A stretch of 64,000 bases of DNA from Cokeromyces recurvatus (GCF_025118155.1 NW_026251389.1:1240001-1304000); one strand, 5' to 3'; positions 1 through 14,484 are shown, numbered from the stretch's first letter. Notes: a model not told the origin generated them from the sequence alone. Numbers and translations: made by a program.

Positions 1-2357
1 CCAAGAAACCATTTGTTGATTTTTTTTAACCCTAGTAATAATTGAGCATTTAGTATGAATTTAAATCTCCGACAACCAATTAGAATAATGATAATTGGTG
101 ACGTAAGTATGAATTCTATTTTGTAATATTGGTTTTTTTTTATTGCTATTGAGAGAATATCATGGTTATGTGATCTGTAATATAGTTAAATTAGGTAAAC
201 AGTCTTAATAAATCATATAATGCATTTCTATGATATCTGTATTCATATACAAACGAAATATATTTATTCTTGTGTGGAAAAATAAGTAACGAACTTTACC
301 TCTAAAAAATATATTTTCTTCTGCTATATACATATAAATTTATATAAATAATTTTTTAAAGCTGGCTGAGGATACACTAAGAGTGATGAATATGCAACAA
401 ATGATTGATCTCACTTAAAAATACATGTATTAGTTATAAAAATAAATATACAAAAAAAACCGTAGACATATTTATAATGACTCATGATATTATGTAGACA
501 GTCAAATTATTATTCTCTTTTATAATTATATTCTTCAATGCAATTTGTTGTATTTTTATTATCTTCATTTATAGAAAGTGTATGTGTTTTGATATTCTTA
601 TCTCATTTACTATGAAATGATTATTCTTTGAGTTCTTTACACTTTTAATTGTAATGAAGCCTATGGGCAACTCTCAACATACCTTTTCTTGTCTTTTTTA
701 TTTTATCTTATCTGTAAACCACAACAAGAGAAACTATTTTATAATAATATGTATTTCAATGAACATAACAGACATAATTTACTGTTGATTTCTTTTTATG
801 ACTGCGTAGTACAATACATACAACACTTATTAGTATGTTCAAATACTCTGAAAATGACAATTATTAAACTGTGAAAGCCTATAGCACTTAATCTTACTCT
901 ATAACAGCATCTAGAATTGTTCTATTAGATCAGGTTCAGAAGAATAAATAGAATATTAATCATAATAAAGCTAAAGATTGCGACCATCTCATTTTTTTTT
1001 AAAAAGGAAACTACTGTATAGTCCTACGGAAATCATCTAATAGTGAAATAATAGAAATAATGGTATAGTTACCTATAGATAAATCCTAAGAAGCATTTGA
1101 ATATTACTGTAATAATAAGTATTCAGATTAAATTGCTTTCTAATAAATAGTTATAACATTAGCTGGACACTAAAGCCCATTTATAGAATGGAGAAGTTAG
1201 GTTGAAATGTTCAATTTTGATAGGCAAAACTAAATGAAATAGATTACTATAATATGCGCTTGTTTAGATAAATTAAATTGTAAACTAGCCATTAAAGCAA
1301 TACCGAGATAGCTACACTTTTGATTTACAAAGTTGATGATTGGTCATTGGTTGCTTAAATAGTACGACTTTAAAGTAATTACAAGCTTATTAACATGAAA
1401 ATTTATCTTAGTCAAGCAGTATGCAATATGGGAGTATGTTTCTATTATACAGACAAACATAATAATTCCAAAATTATTATCTTCTATATAATTATTTGAT
1501 TTCTATCTCTAATGCTTTAAGCTCATTAAGATACCCTTTTGGAAACTATATGCTTTTAGTGCTCCTAAATTTGACACATGCTGTTCAGATTTAAATTCGA
1601 AACTGCCTTTTGCTCGTAAGTAAAGCTTACATATCAATCCTATTCTTTGTCTATTTATATCTTCTAGTTGAAACAGCTGAGTCTTGTACTGGTATCTTAG
1701 TTGATTACTCAATAGTAGGTTTAAACTTCTAACTCATTAACCAACCACAAACTACATTTGGCTATAGTCGTGTAAATATTTTCATAAACATTGCCACTAC
1801 CAACAACTATTGTTGTTTGCTGAAAAAAAGAAAAAAAAAACCTCTTTATTATTTAACTTAAACAAGATTTATTTTACACAACCTTAGACTACCCAAGTAT
1901 TCTCTCTTTGAGCTAACCATTAATCTGCTATCTGTAATATATATACTTTTTGAAATATGCAATACGTTTTATAATATACTCCTCTCTCCATCATCCATTG
2001 ATACTAATACCTGACTTCTAAAATAGTTGCTTTCATGACAATGCTAAAAGTTTTTTTTATATTCTTTCAAGCCCATTATTTATCTGTATTATTTCCTCTT
2101 ATCTCTTTGGAAGTTTTTTTATTATCTTTTCAATTTTCACTAAATTGAATAAAACAGACTGCAATATTACATGTCTGTTTGGTTATTATTTTTTTTTCTG
2201 TTGTTTTTGATTAATTAAGCTCCGCTTCAGATACGGAAAAAAACAAAAGAAAAGGGATGTATTTTGTCAAATGGACATTATTTAATTAAAATCTTTTTTT
2301 TTTTTTAAAGAAAAAATTAAAAGTTTATGTTGTAAGATTTATTATATTTATTCAAAT
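1..2357. other. AT-rich stretch with no supportable gene
   Basis: No reading frame here has a recognisable domain, codon bias or intron pattern. The longest open stretches (about 60 codons near 690-870 on the plus strand and 1510-1710 on the minus strand) are what an AT-rich sequence gives by chance. Short T runs near 2200-2310 lie just upstream of the first gene and may belong to its promoter or 5' leader. Confidence 0.6.
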
Positions 2358-5014
2358 ATGGATCCAGCAACAGAAACGATAACATCGCCGTCATCAATAA
2401 AGTCTGATGTTAATACAGAATCAGTAGCTGAAACACCTATCATTGACACTGAGTTAGCTCAATTAAACATTTGTGACCAATTAAGAGCAAATTCATCCTT
2501 CATGAAAGTCATGGCAACATTATTCCATTATGGTAATCAAGCCATGAATGCTGCTCAACTTGTCATTGCAGTTAGGACTTTAAATCTATTACCATTAAGG
2601 TAAATTGGATTAATTTATAATGCGCGTTTTTTTTTTTAATTAATTATCATGACAGAGGTGAAACTCCTAAAAGCACGATTCAAGGCATCATTTCTACTTC
2701 TAGAAAGATAGCAAGAGACTTAAAAATACCCGATCCTTTCCGAATTGATAAAGATGGTGCGGGAAGGCAAGCTAAATATGCCATTTCCAATGACATTATG
2801 AACGGTGTCCAGGCACCTGAAATAAAAGAAATTCCTGATGAGCCCATCATTTTGCGTCCTGTCGAATATGGATCATCAGGTTACTATGCCAATCAACACG
2901 CTAAACGTCAACGTAAAGCTCCTTCATTATATTCTCCTTCAACAAAACTGAGACAAAAAAAAAAGTCAAGAGTTACAAGATCAAAAAAGAAAGATGCCAA
3001 TGAAATTTGCAATTCTGATGTAGAGATTGATTCAGAAGATGATGAATCTGAGTAAAAAAAAAAAAAAAAAAAAAAAGAGAAATGCATAATTTATAATACA
3101 AATCTTCTCCTTTATTCATATATATTTCTTTTTTATTTTTTTAGTTTTACATCATTTGTTTCTGAGGATGATAATCAGCAACCTGAAATAATTGAACAAG
3201 ATACAATAGCTGACTATTCTTTGTTATATTCTCCTCCTACAAGTGATATAGATTATATTGACCGCATTAATTTTGTAGAATATCCTATTGCCAGTTACTT
3301 TGCTATCGTGCAACAGAAAGGTTACTCTTACCCTCGTTTTCGCTCTCATGAAAAAATTAAAATTCCAAAAGAGCACTGTGAAGATAAATTTAGAGTAACA
3401 GATATAAGTATTAACAACAAAATCATGGGTCGTTTATTTATTCTTGCTGATGGCCATGGCGGCCCTGGCTGCTCAGAATACTTTGTAAGAAAGACGCCTA
3501 TTGCTGTAAATGATTTATGTGCAAAATATGATCCAGCTCAATTAGGTGATACAGCTATTCAAAAAGAGTTTGAACAAGAAATTAAAGCTATGATACAGTC
3601 ACTTGATGATGGATATTTATCTTTAAAACGCCAGCAAATTGCAACTGCCAAACAAACAGGAGGTCAACCAGTAGATAATGATGGCTGTACACTGATCTTA
3701 AATATCTTTTTGGGTGAATGGCTTATTAATGTCAATGTAGGTGATTCACGCACAGTTTTAATTTCTGCCCCTGAACCTTCCTCAGCACCTCCTACCTCTA
3801 TTGAAAATGCCAACACGCTTGGTATTGATAATGATTATAAAATGGATGTTGTATTTGCCTCACAAGATCATAAGCCTTATTTAGAGCATTTAGCGCGTCA
3901 CATTTTGGAAAATGGAGGTGAATTTGTAGATTCGGTACAAAATAAAGTTATTAAGGTAGAATTAGATAAATTAAGAGAGGATGGTAATCGACATGCAAAA
4001 CGTGTTGCATTGAAAAATGCGAGAATTAGACCCAAGGACTATCAGGCTGGTCTTGATCAGTCACCAACAGTAACAGTAGACGATGCGTCAGAGACTTTGG
4101 AGACAACGGATACTAAAATTGAAGATAGTAATTCAACTCTTGGTACAAATTGGACTGCTCAAAGTGCTGTACGTACTACAGTGAGTTCACCACCAATCAC
4201 AAAAAATCGTTCACGAGAAGATCGCATCCCTTCTCTCAATGTAGCACGCTCTTGTGGTGATTTGGATTTCAAGATGGATCCACTCCATAAGATTATTTCT
4301 TGTGAACCTGATGTTACATTCATTCGTATTTCTGACCAACCCTACATTGATCATACCGTTCTATTAAATGGTCCTCACAAAGAAAAGCGAAGGCACTTTT
4401 TATTTATGAGCACAGATGGTACTTTTGATTACATGTATGAAGAAACAGCCGAACGACAAAACAGAGCTATTGCGAAAGTCATTGGGCCTATGATTGAAGA
4501 TGGTGAAAAGATTGGAAAATATCTATTAGAGGAAGAAGAAAGAATTCAGGGACAAACAATTGAACATAATAAAGAAGTAATAGTAGAAGAAAAAGAAGAA
4601 GAGAAGGATAAAATAGAATGTGAAAAAGGAGATGAATCAAAGATAATAATTGAAAAAATGGAAGAAGATGAACAGATAGTAAACAAAGAAGAGCTAGTAA
4701 AAGATGAGGAAATGAAAGACGACAATAAAGTGATAAATGAAGCAGAAGAGAATAAAAAGGAAGAAAATAGTGACTCACATATGGACGTAGATATAACTGA
4801 AACACCCAAAAAAGAAGAAGAACCAGAGGAGCTTCCTCGTATACCTTTGTTACTTCATGAGTTAACTGAAGAAGAGGCCAAAGCACGTAAAATTAAAGAA
4901 AGAACACTCGTTTCTTCTGCAAGATATTTTGCGAACAGAGAAAGTGCACATGGTTTTTTTGCATCCACTTTACAAGATTATGATGATTGCACTATTATTC
5001 TTGTAGAAATCTAA
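2358..5014 (+). CDS. GDS1-like winged-helix / PP2C phosphatase fusion
   Basis: Proposed exons are 2358-2599, 2656-3051 and 3145-5014, giving 835 residues. Residues about 35-130 resemble the winged-helix region of fungal Gds1-type proteins (GETPKSTIQGIISTSRK). A basic then acidic linker follows. From about residue 250 there is a PP2C (PPM) Ser/Thr phosphatase with the metal-binding DGHGG near residue 315, NVGDSR, NVARSCGD, MSTDGTFD and a C-terminal DYDDCTI. A Lys/Glu-rich insert of about 100 residues interrupts the catalytic domain near its end. The second intron starts with GT followed by a long A run and ends in a T-rich TTTAG; splicing it keeps the frame. Without it, the phosphatase frame has no ATG before the catalytic DGHGG, while the upstream frame stops one base after the proposed donor. 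The alternative is two adjacent genes with an unusual phosphatase start. The phosphatase identity is secure; the fusion is an inference. Confidence 0.65.
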
Positions 5015-5153
5015 AAAAAAAAAAAAAAAAATACATACGCATTCATAACTCTCTCTCTTTTTTTTTTTAATATTATAAATAATAATTGGGTAACCGAAAA
5101 TAAATTTAATAGTTTTTTTTTCTTGTTTTTTTTATAGTAAATTTTGACGTTAT

Positions 5154-6319
5154 ATGGACATTGATCATCCGTTAGCAGTTTCCATTCTTACATCTTACTT
5201 CTTGTTTATATTCTTTTTATTATGGAGAATCAGAGCTGAATTAAAAAAAGCTATTATAAACTTGAATTCAAATATTTTTTTGTTCATTCTTTTAGCTGTC
5301 ATTTCCTTTATTGCCACTTGGACTTACATGTTCAAGTTTTTTATTTTTAGTTACCAAGAATGGTGGATGAAACAACCCCATTCTCAATCTCTATCTATTA
5401 TAAACTCTATTTCTCACTGGTTGAATGATGTATCTTTGTTTGATAGTGCCTGGAGAAAAGTAAGTGTTGGTGTATGGCCATGGCTATGGAGTCATCAGTT
5501 ATGTAGCTTGACGGTTTCAGTTTGGACGCCTCTATTAGCCATTGAAGGTAACTCTCTCTCTCTATATAAATATATGTATATATATAAATATGATATCTGC
5601 TATGATAATAACTTATAATTAAAGGTACACGACGTAATATTCCTTATGTTTGGGCTTACATGCTTTTGGGTCAAGTTGTAGCTATTTCAGTTGCCTCTGC
5701 TTTATTTTTCGTTGTCATGTTGACACACACTCCTATTCCTAGTAGACAACCTTCTGAGAAGCTTTTGAAAAGCTTATCAGTTTCAACAATAGGTGGCTTG
5801 ATTACCGTCATTCTTTCACCTTTCGTAGCGAGCACAGAGTTATTTATGCCCAATCTTTTAATTATGCATATCTTACTTATTCTCCCTTTGATTTATAAAC
5901 AACATCATCAGCAGCAAAACAACAAACCATCCTATAGTATTACGATTTTTATAATGCTAATTTATACAATAGCAGCAGGAGCCAATCTTGCAATCTATGT
6001 AAATCAATGGTTTGAATGTTTAACTACAATATCTCTCGACACCAATTCTTCTATCTTTATTGATATATATCATAAAGTAGTGAATACATTCTTTAGTCAC
6101 CCCGCACAATCAAGCATTAGCTATGATATCGTATGTATGCAGCTTATTTCTACTGCATGGATGTGGGTCTATAGCCGATCTAACTTTACAGAGATTCCTA
6201 AATGGACATATGCTTTAATGATAATAACCCCTTTATTATCTGCCTCTGTCACTTTGCCACTGTTCATAGTAGGATGTGAATATCAACATTTACTTCTAGA
6301 TAATAAGAAAATATCATAA
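5154..6319 (+). CDS. Multi-pass membrane protein of unknown function
   Basis: Two exons, 5154-5547 and 5625-6319, encode 362 residues. The intron runs from GTAACT to TTAAAG, splits a glycine codon and joins cleanly. Hydropathy by eye suggests seven or eight membrane segments: one at the N-terminus (residues about 8-25), a second near 40-60, and several in the second exon. The loops contain WPWLW and a His/Gln-rich stretch. I do not recognise the family. The gene lies 140 bp after the phosphatase gene in the same direction and converges on DPM1, whose stop codon is 90 bp away. Tail-to-tail spacing this tight suggests overlapping 3' UTRs. Confidence 0.75.
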
Positions 6320-6409
6320 ATATTTATATATACATGTATATACTCCATGTCATGTTAATATGTATATAAATATATGTAAATGTATATAAAATGCAATTGT
6401 TTATTATTT

Positions 6410-7475
<1,066 letters not shown>

Positions 7476-7489
7476 TCAGTTAAAGAAGG

Positions 7490-7563
<74 letters not shown>
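7490..7563. repeat. Poly(A) homopolymer, 74 nt
   Basis: An uninterrupted A run directly upstream of the DPM1 start codon and downstream of RAB3GAP1, so it lies in the short gap between two minus-strand genes. It is the longest homopolymer in the window. Confidence 0.95.
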
Positions 7564-7564
<1 letters not shown>

Positions 7565-7638
7565 AATTTTAAATGCAAATATTAGCCATTAAAAAAAAAA
7601 AATTTATTATTTACAATAAAAAAAAAAGGAAAAAAGTC

Positions 7639-10600
7639 TTAATAATACAACGCATCTGTAGTTTGCATATCCACTATTCTTATTTCGTTATCTTTTACAA
7701 TGGTATATTGTCTTTGTGGTAAAACTCTACCATGAGTTGTTAAATCTTTACAATCATTATATAACAGATATTCTTTGGAAGAAGGTTCTGATATAATTCC
7801 CTCTAAAAATATATATATATATACAGATATACACATATAAGTATATAGTATTAAATAACTACATATCCAACTTACGGTCATTTTTAAATAATTGAAAGAC
7901 TGTAGATCTTTCATCACCCTCTTTAACAATGGCTTGGCCATTTACTAATAATTGATCCACTAGATCATATTGTCTTGGAAGCTATTATACATAAATATAA
8001 GTTATATAGAAAAGTATATTTATATTCTAATATTACCTTGCGCAGTAAGGAGATAGCATGACATGTCATGGATTCTTGTTGACGTATACAATTTAAAATA
8101 TTATCAAATGTTTTTTTCCCTTGTCTTTAAATATTCAATAAGAATTATATATATATATATTTGTATGTATGTACTTTTATATTAAGTATACCTGAAATCA
8201 TCCCAAGGAAATTCTATTAATTCTTTACTTAAATGGTGTAAACCATTTGCTACCTGTTGACTATATTGTGCTATTGGAAGTCTTGAAAGTGTATCATAAG
8301 CAATTAATCCTAATGTAGGCAACATACTACAGACAGATATAACAAGTTAATATTTAGTCTGATTCTTAAATCACTATATGTATACTCTCTACATTGAAAA
8401 GAATTCATGAACAGTAGTCGTTTCCAGAAAATAAAGTGCCTTCTCTGCTTCCATCGTGATATTAAACAGTGGCTTTTGACGTGAACAAGGAACCCGTTTA
8501 GAACATTTCCATAACTCTTGCCAAATGTTATTTGGTTCAGACATACGTGTACTTAGATGCCCCTCTTCACCATTCACAGTAATCCAGTCACGTGGTGAAT
8601 GCCATCTTACAAAATCTTCAAGACAAGCATGTGGGTTGGCTGCTTTAAAGGCTTGCATATCTGAAAATAACTGTTGTGATTGCAATTTGGCTCTCTGTTG
8701 TGTTGCTGTCTCAGATGTACCAAGACTCTCAAAGACGTCTGCTTGTTCTGAAATCATATCTTCAGTCATAAATCCAGGATCCTGAGTAATGGGGATTTGC
8801 ATGGGCTGACCTGTTTTTAATAATTTGAGGGTGTTATGTGGTCGAAGGCTTCCTTCAATCGTATCCGGGTCTTTAATAGCGTTGGCTTCGTCTGCTTCTA
8901 ATTCTTCTGCTGTTGCTGCTACATAGGGTAAGCTCACAAACGACTCTTGCATTGGATTATTAGACATAGTATCTTGATTAGAAGAGGATGAAGGTGATGG
9001 GGTGGCTACAGCATCTAAAAAGACATCACTTTCATCAGATACCTCATTTTCAATATCAGATTGGCCAAATGAAACAGAATCCTAATATATAAAACAAAGT
9101 AATTAAATATATATAAATTCAAAAAAACTGCTTCTGTCTGTATTTTACGTCGATTGTTTCGCTATTATTTTCCTCTGCGCCAGCATCAACAAATCTTTCT
9201 ATTAAAGCCTGAAATTTGGAAAATCTTGACTCCTTTTCTTCTTCTTCTTCTTGTTGACGATCAAATAAGTTACCTATACGTCTAACTGGTTTAATTTCAT
9301 AATCCTTTAAATTTCCATTTTGAGATATAGTTTGTAATCGACGATATATACAACAGTTGATCATTGATAATTTTTGATGTAACTAAATAATATTTCATAG
9401 TTCAGCCTTTTGTTTCTTTTCCTTTTTTTGGGGGGGAGAAGAACACAGATTTCAACTTACAATATTATAACGAAGATCAATTCCTAAAATTCTATTATTG
9501 CTGTTTTGTTTTTCATCCTTTTTTCTTGTCGTTTCATACAAGTACGGGTTTAAGTCAGGAATTGGCACTAAATTCTCCCAATGCCAACGTATCTGTCTCA
9601 GGACCTCTAACCAAATAACTCTTAAAAATCCCAGAAAATGGGCTGCTGTAGACTGTTTTTTGGTTGAACCCACCGAGATTGCCTCAAGACTATAAAATAG
9701 CAAGTTCCATAAAAATGAGCGATAAGGTACAGAAGATCCTGTCTTTAATTTGAGTCCCAACTTTCTTGTGCTGTCAAATCTCTTTATTCGTCTTTTCTTT
9801 TGCATTGTCTCTGTATGATCATTATCATCATTTTCATCTTCATTATTCAACATAGAATGGAATAAGGCTATCAAGACATCTTCTATTTGATCTGATTTGA
9901 TAACAGTGATCGAATCATTTGAATTAGCACTACTACTATTACTACTATTATTAGATCCTTGATGTACAACCGTCAATTTTTTGTTTAACGGACTGTTTCC
10001 TGCTGTAAATAAATTACGCATTAGCCCAATACTGTCATTCACTGACTCATTATTATTACTGTCAAAGGGAGCCAGATAGTCACGATTTGTAGGATCCTTG
10101 ACCCATGACTCGATCACATGTTCCAACAGACTGGAAAGATAGGCGCGTTGTTGTTGAGTAGGGGCAAATTCTCGAACTAGTTGCCAACTTTTTGCCGTCA
10201 ATGCATCCATCGTATTATAATCATAATGAAATTCATCAGTCAAAGGAAATAAAGCGTTCAGAGTTAAGGAACGGAGTGGATCATTTAACGATCCAAATGG
10301 TAATCGATGTTCATTTATATTCTGTCGATTTACAGGCGCTTGTTGTTCATCCCATGCTTCAAAATCGTCGCTGAAGCTTCTTCTACGCCTTGATTCAATC
10401 ATCTCTTCCTCCCAGTCTTTCCAATTTTCATCAAACCAGTTTTTTAGGTTGTAGGTGTATACGGCTGATATATAAATGGGGGACTCATAAGGTAACTCAG
10501 CGGGTTGGCCTATACAAGTTATAATAAGTATAATATATATATAGGGTAACATGCTATACTATACTATTCTTTTTATTTACCATAATCCTCTCTATGAACA

Positions 10601-11316
10601 CTTAATTTCTGTAAAAAAGATGTTTTTAATTCATCAAGCTCCCACAGGACAGTAGTCGTAGATGGTGTTATTAAGGACATATTGAAACGTACTTCAGTCT
10701 CATTTAATGGGTTTCCGGGGTCATTGCATATAAGCATATAACCTATATACATTTGATGACGAGTTTGTTTTACAGATAAAAAGACAGGTATTTTACAACC
10801 CGCGTTTTGAAGGGCAATGGTACAAGCTGAGAGAAGCTGTTTAGCTGACGCCATTTCGTTGGCAGATTTGCCTCCACTCGTATTAATAAACATCTTCTTC
10901 TTAACCGAGGGTTGTAAGATTAACAAACGCTCTTGACCTGTCCATCGATGTAATGGATGATAGTTGGTATTACTAAATTGATAAAACTCCTCTGCAGCTA
11001 ACGGAAAGTGTTGAGCCTTGTTTGCTAAAGCAATTGGATGATAATGATAAGAAAGTTGATAATCAACACCATTAAATGACAAAGTTTCTTTTCGAGTCAA
11101 ATGCTCTGCTGAAGGCGATAAAATGGCTGCTTTGGCATTAGCCAATTGGTCTTGTGAAAATATTCCAAAAGATCCATCTTTGATTCCCCAAGCATACAAA
11201 GCTTCTTCAATCTGAGTTATGAATTTCTCGAAATGAGAAACAGAGGTATAATCAACGAACTCATACCGTGAAAGATCGTCACTGTAAGAAGAACTTTGTC
11301 TTCGATTTGTTGTCAT
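7639..11316 (-). CDS. RAB3GAP1: Rab3 GTPase-activating protein catalytic subunit
   Basis: Eight exons (11316-10581, 10509-9461, 9382-9149, 9081-8393, 8326-8192, 8124-8037, 7981-7876, 7802-7639) join in frame to 1066 residues, against about 980 in human. The family is the catalytic half of the Rab3GAP1/2 complex, a GAP for Rab3 and a nucleotide exchange factor for Rab18 that acts at the ER and in autophagy. Diagnostic stretches are SAVYTYNLKNW in exon 2, LHQKLSMINCCIYRR across the exon 2/3 junction and CLEDFVRWHSPRDW near residue 830, followed by LSTRMSEPNNIWQELWK. Low-complexity Asn/Ser and Glu stretches interrupt the middle. All introns are 55-80 nt with canonical ends. The gene diverges from HUT1 across a 1-kb spacer. 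Confidence 0.9.
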
Positions 11317-12347
11317 GTATTTTTATAATGAGCTTTTAGAAAAAGAAGAAGAAGAAAAAAAAAAAAAAAAATAAATATATGCATTTTTATGATTTTTATT
11401 CCGAATCCATTTTTACTAATTTCTCAATTCGGTAATTCATTTTTTTGAGTTTGCTCTATTCATTTTTTTTGTTCAAAATACTTTGGAAACTTTACTCTTC
11501 TCCCTTCTTCTTTCTTATTTTTTCTCCCCCCCGGATATGCTAATATTGCTTAAAATACAAATGTTATCTGGACTGGGTTTTACTAATTTAAGAAACTTAA
11601 TAAGGCATTTGAAAGTCATGTTTTACTTCTAGGACAATCGATCTAGTAACTACCACATCAGACAATTCTATGCATATCAACATAATAAAAATTGTTCAGA
11701 AAAGCATTTGAACTTGCTATAAGCCAATGAATTTCATCCATGACCTTAATTTGCGTTACATTTACTTAGAATAAACTACTGATACAATAGTCTATCTTAT
11801 GCATCCAACGTAACAAATTCACTGTATTTTTTTTAATAAGAGAATTGTATACAAATGCCTAATTTAAACATAAGTGCAATTAAACATAAACATCTTTTAA
11901 CCTATTCATAAATAAGAGGGTTAGACGTCGAAGAGGTAACTACTTTAAGAAATAATCTGATAGTAATTGCGATAATTTTTTTTTTCTTTCTTTCTATTAT
12001 CTACAATGCTAAATCATTTATTCATTCTTCAAGTCAGATATCAAAGATGAGGAATTTTATTATACACATTCTCTGTTTAACCACTACTAATTTACCTCAA
12101 CTCACTCTATGCAAGTCATTATTAAGAGAATAATAGGGAAGAGGTATGAAAAGAATAAAAAAGAAAGTTCACGTAGCTTACACGCTATAATAATTAATTT
12201 AGAGATCAGTTATTATGTAATAATTTATTTACTAGCCAATAGCACGTTAACACCTCGCATTATTATATTATTTATTTTATTTTATTTTGTTTTATTTTAT
12301 TTTATTTTGTTTTTTTTTTGTTCCTTAAGAACAAAAGTTTTGTTTTA
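11317..12347. other. Divergent promoter region between RAB3GAP1 and HUT1
   Basis: About 1 kb with no convincing reading frame. It holds A-rich and T-rich runs next to both start codons, a C run near 11528 and a (TTTTA)n-like tract at about 12270-12310 just before the HUT1 start. It presumably carries both promoters, but I see no named regulatory motif. Confidence 0.6.
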
Positions 12348-13454
12348 ATGCTTCGTTTTACACTGTGTGTGATTGGCATTTATACCTGTTTTTTAACATG
12401 GGGTGTCGTTCAGGAACGTGTCAGTACTACACCATATGGAGATGCAGAAACACCCAAGAAATTTAAATTCTTCATTGTACTTAATCTGATCCAATCCATC
12501 ATTGCAGCCATGGTTGCCTTTATTTACCTTAAACTATCAGGACGTAGTCTTCACTTCTCAATCACGCCCAAGAGTCTATTTTTAAAATATGGACAGGTTG
12601 CACTTTTTAATTGTACAGGATCACCATTTGGTTATGCAGCGCTTAAACACATTGATTATCCAACCATGATTCTCGGTAAATCATGTAAGCTTATTCCAGT
12701 ATTGATTATGAATGTTCTTGTTTATCGACGCAAGTTCCCACTTTACAAGTACATTTGTATCCTTCTCGTCACACTAGGAGTCTCCATGTTTATGCTTTAT
12801 CAACCTGCTAAAAAGGCGACAGCATCAGCAAATGCATCTAATTCCTTGTGGGGACTCTTTTTACTTTTTATGAACCTTTGTATAGATGGTCTAACGAATG
12901 CCACCCAAGATCAAATCTTTGCAACATTTACTAATCTTGTGAGTGGACAGCACATGATGTTTTATATGAATGCCTTTGGTTCTTTATTTTCAGCGGTTTA
13001 TTTATTATTACATCCTTATAATGATGAATTACATCAAGCATTTGAGTTCTTTCAACAACATCCAGCAGTGATTCGAGATGTATTATTATTTGGCTTTTGT
13101 GGAGCAGTAGGACAATGTTTTATATTTTATACCTTGCAGCATTATGGTAGTCTTCGTTTAGTTACAGTTACAGTAACACGAAAATTATTTACTATGCTTT
13201 TAAGTGTCTTTTGGTTTCATCATTCCTTAGATATAGGACAATGGATGGGCATTGCACTCGTGTTTATAGGTAATTTTTTTTTATTATATATATTTTTATT
13301 TTTATTATAAATTTGGGGGGGGGAGGGAAAAATGATACTAATGTTAGTTTATTATATGTATATTATAGCTATTGGTATTGAAGCATATATCGGAAAGCAG
13401 CAAAAGATACGTGCAAAGAAAGCATTAAACACGAATGAAAAGAAAAAATTATAG
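12348..13454 (+). CDS. HUT1: UDP-galactose transporter homologue of the ER (SLC35B1 type)
   Basis: Exons 12348-13269 and 13369-13454 encode 335 residues. This is a UAA-family nucleotide-sugar transporter with about ten membrane segments. The family motifs are visible: WGVVQERV near the N-terminus, SPFGYAALKHIDYPT in the middle, and GQCFIFYTLQHYGSLR followed by VTVTRKLFT and WMGIALVF. Hut1/SLC35B1 proteins reside in the ER and are implicated in ATP or UDP-sugar exchange supporting folding. The C-terminus, NEKKKL, fits a KKXX dilysine ER-retrieval signal. The final intron contains a G run and ends TATTATAG. The start follows a T-rich leader; an upstream in-frame TTG adds nothing conserved. Confidence 0.92.
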
Positions 13455-13573
13455 CATAAAAATTATAGACTATTTATTGATATTCCCCCCGCCTCCCTTC
13501 CCTTCGTCCCTTTAACATAAATATAAATAATAATAATAATAGTCGTGTTTTTTTTTGTTTTTTTTTCTGATTT

Positions 13574-14484
13574 TTAAAGTATCCATTGTTGTTGCTTATT
13601 ATAACCACAGTAATTATTATAATTGTTTGTAGGATAAATAGTTGATATATGACGGTGATAATGATGATGTCGTGATGAAGGTCCAAAATGGCTTGTCATT
13701 TCTGTCATATAATATTTGGCTTGTTGAGGAAATACAGCATAATATAATGTCCAAATCAAGACAGTACGATAAAAATATTGAGAAAGTAAACCTGGATATG
13801 ATTTATGATATAATGTCATTATTGGTTGAATCATAAACATCCATGTTTGCAGATACATAATACTAATGATAAAAAAAAGGGATATATACGTGTAAGTATG
13901 TAAGTGTATGTGTAAGCGTATATATAAGTGTATGTGTAAGTGTATATGTAAGTGTATGTGTAAGCGTATACATACCTGTTTATTAAATTATCAAATCTTG
14001 TTGTGTTTCCATATAATAAGAATAAACTAACCACAAAGGCTATATACCAGATATTAATAAATATACAATTAGTAATATATTATATAAACTTACGTGGATA
14101 ATTTCTAGTAATATATTATTTAAACTTACGTGGATAATTTCTACGTATTTGACGTAGGGCCATTTCAAGTCTAGCAAAAAAGACAGGATAAGCACGAATA
14201 ATATCTTGATTCGTATTTATATAAACTGTAGATTTCCATTTTTTACAAGCTTCAAGTATATCAAATATAATCTCAAAGAAAACATAATAAGCAGTACCTA
14301 AGGCCAAACATACAAGAGCAGGTTCCATTTTATACATGTAAAAATCAAGATTCATTTCATAGGCTAGTCTCGGTATAACTTCACCAAAATTGATAGCATA
14401 TAAAACATAGGGGACGGATAAAAAGGCTAATATATGAAAAATCAAAATAAGGAAAGGCGAAGAATAATGGTAATAGTTTATCAT
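13574..14484 (-). CDS. Small membrane protein of unknown function
   Basis: Three exons (14484-14130, 14039-13976, 13862-13574) give 235 residues. Four or five hydrophobic segments alternate with short loops, for example FLILIFHILAFLSVPYVLY near the N-terminus. The C-terminus is rich in His, Tyr, Asn and Gln. I do not recognise the family. The donor of intron 1 lies in a 36-bp tandem duplication (14071-14142), so two identical donors sit in series; only the proximal one avoids an in-frame stop. Intron 2 holds a GTAAGTGTATGT-like tandem repeat on the plus strand. The gene converges on HUT1 with 120 bp between stop codons. Confidence 0.7.
13893..13972. repeat. 12-mer tandem repeat inside an intron
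   Basis: Alternating copies of a GTAAGTGTATGT / GTAAGCGTATAT unit fill most of intron 2 of the minus-strand membrane-protein gene. The array stops a few bases before the exon edge. Confidence 0.75.
14071..14142. repeat. 36-bp tandem duplication across a splice donor
   Basis: Two adjacent units, 14071-14106 and 14107-14142, differ at a single base. Each carries the same minus-strand donor (CCAC/GTAAGTTT) and the last exon bases. If the distal copy were used, the inserted 36 nt would bring an in-frame TAA, so the proximal copy must be the working one. Confidence 0.85.

Noticed and set aside
689..1712. Two open frames of about 60-67 codons in the first 2 kb
   Set aside because: No domain, no splice partners, and composition like the flanking AT-rich DNA.
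4488..4886. Long antisense frames opposite the PP2C Lys/Glu-rich insert
   Set aside because: They are the complement of GAA/AAA codon runs and translate into Leu/Ser/Phe-rich strings; shadow of the real gene.
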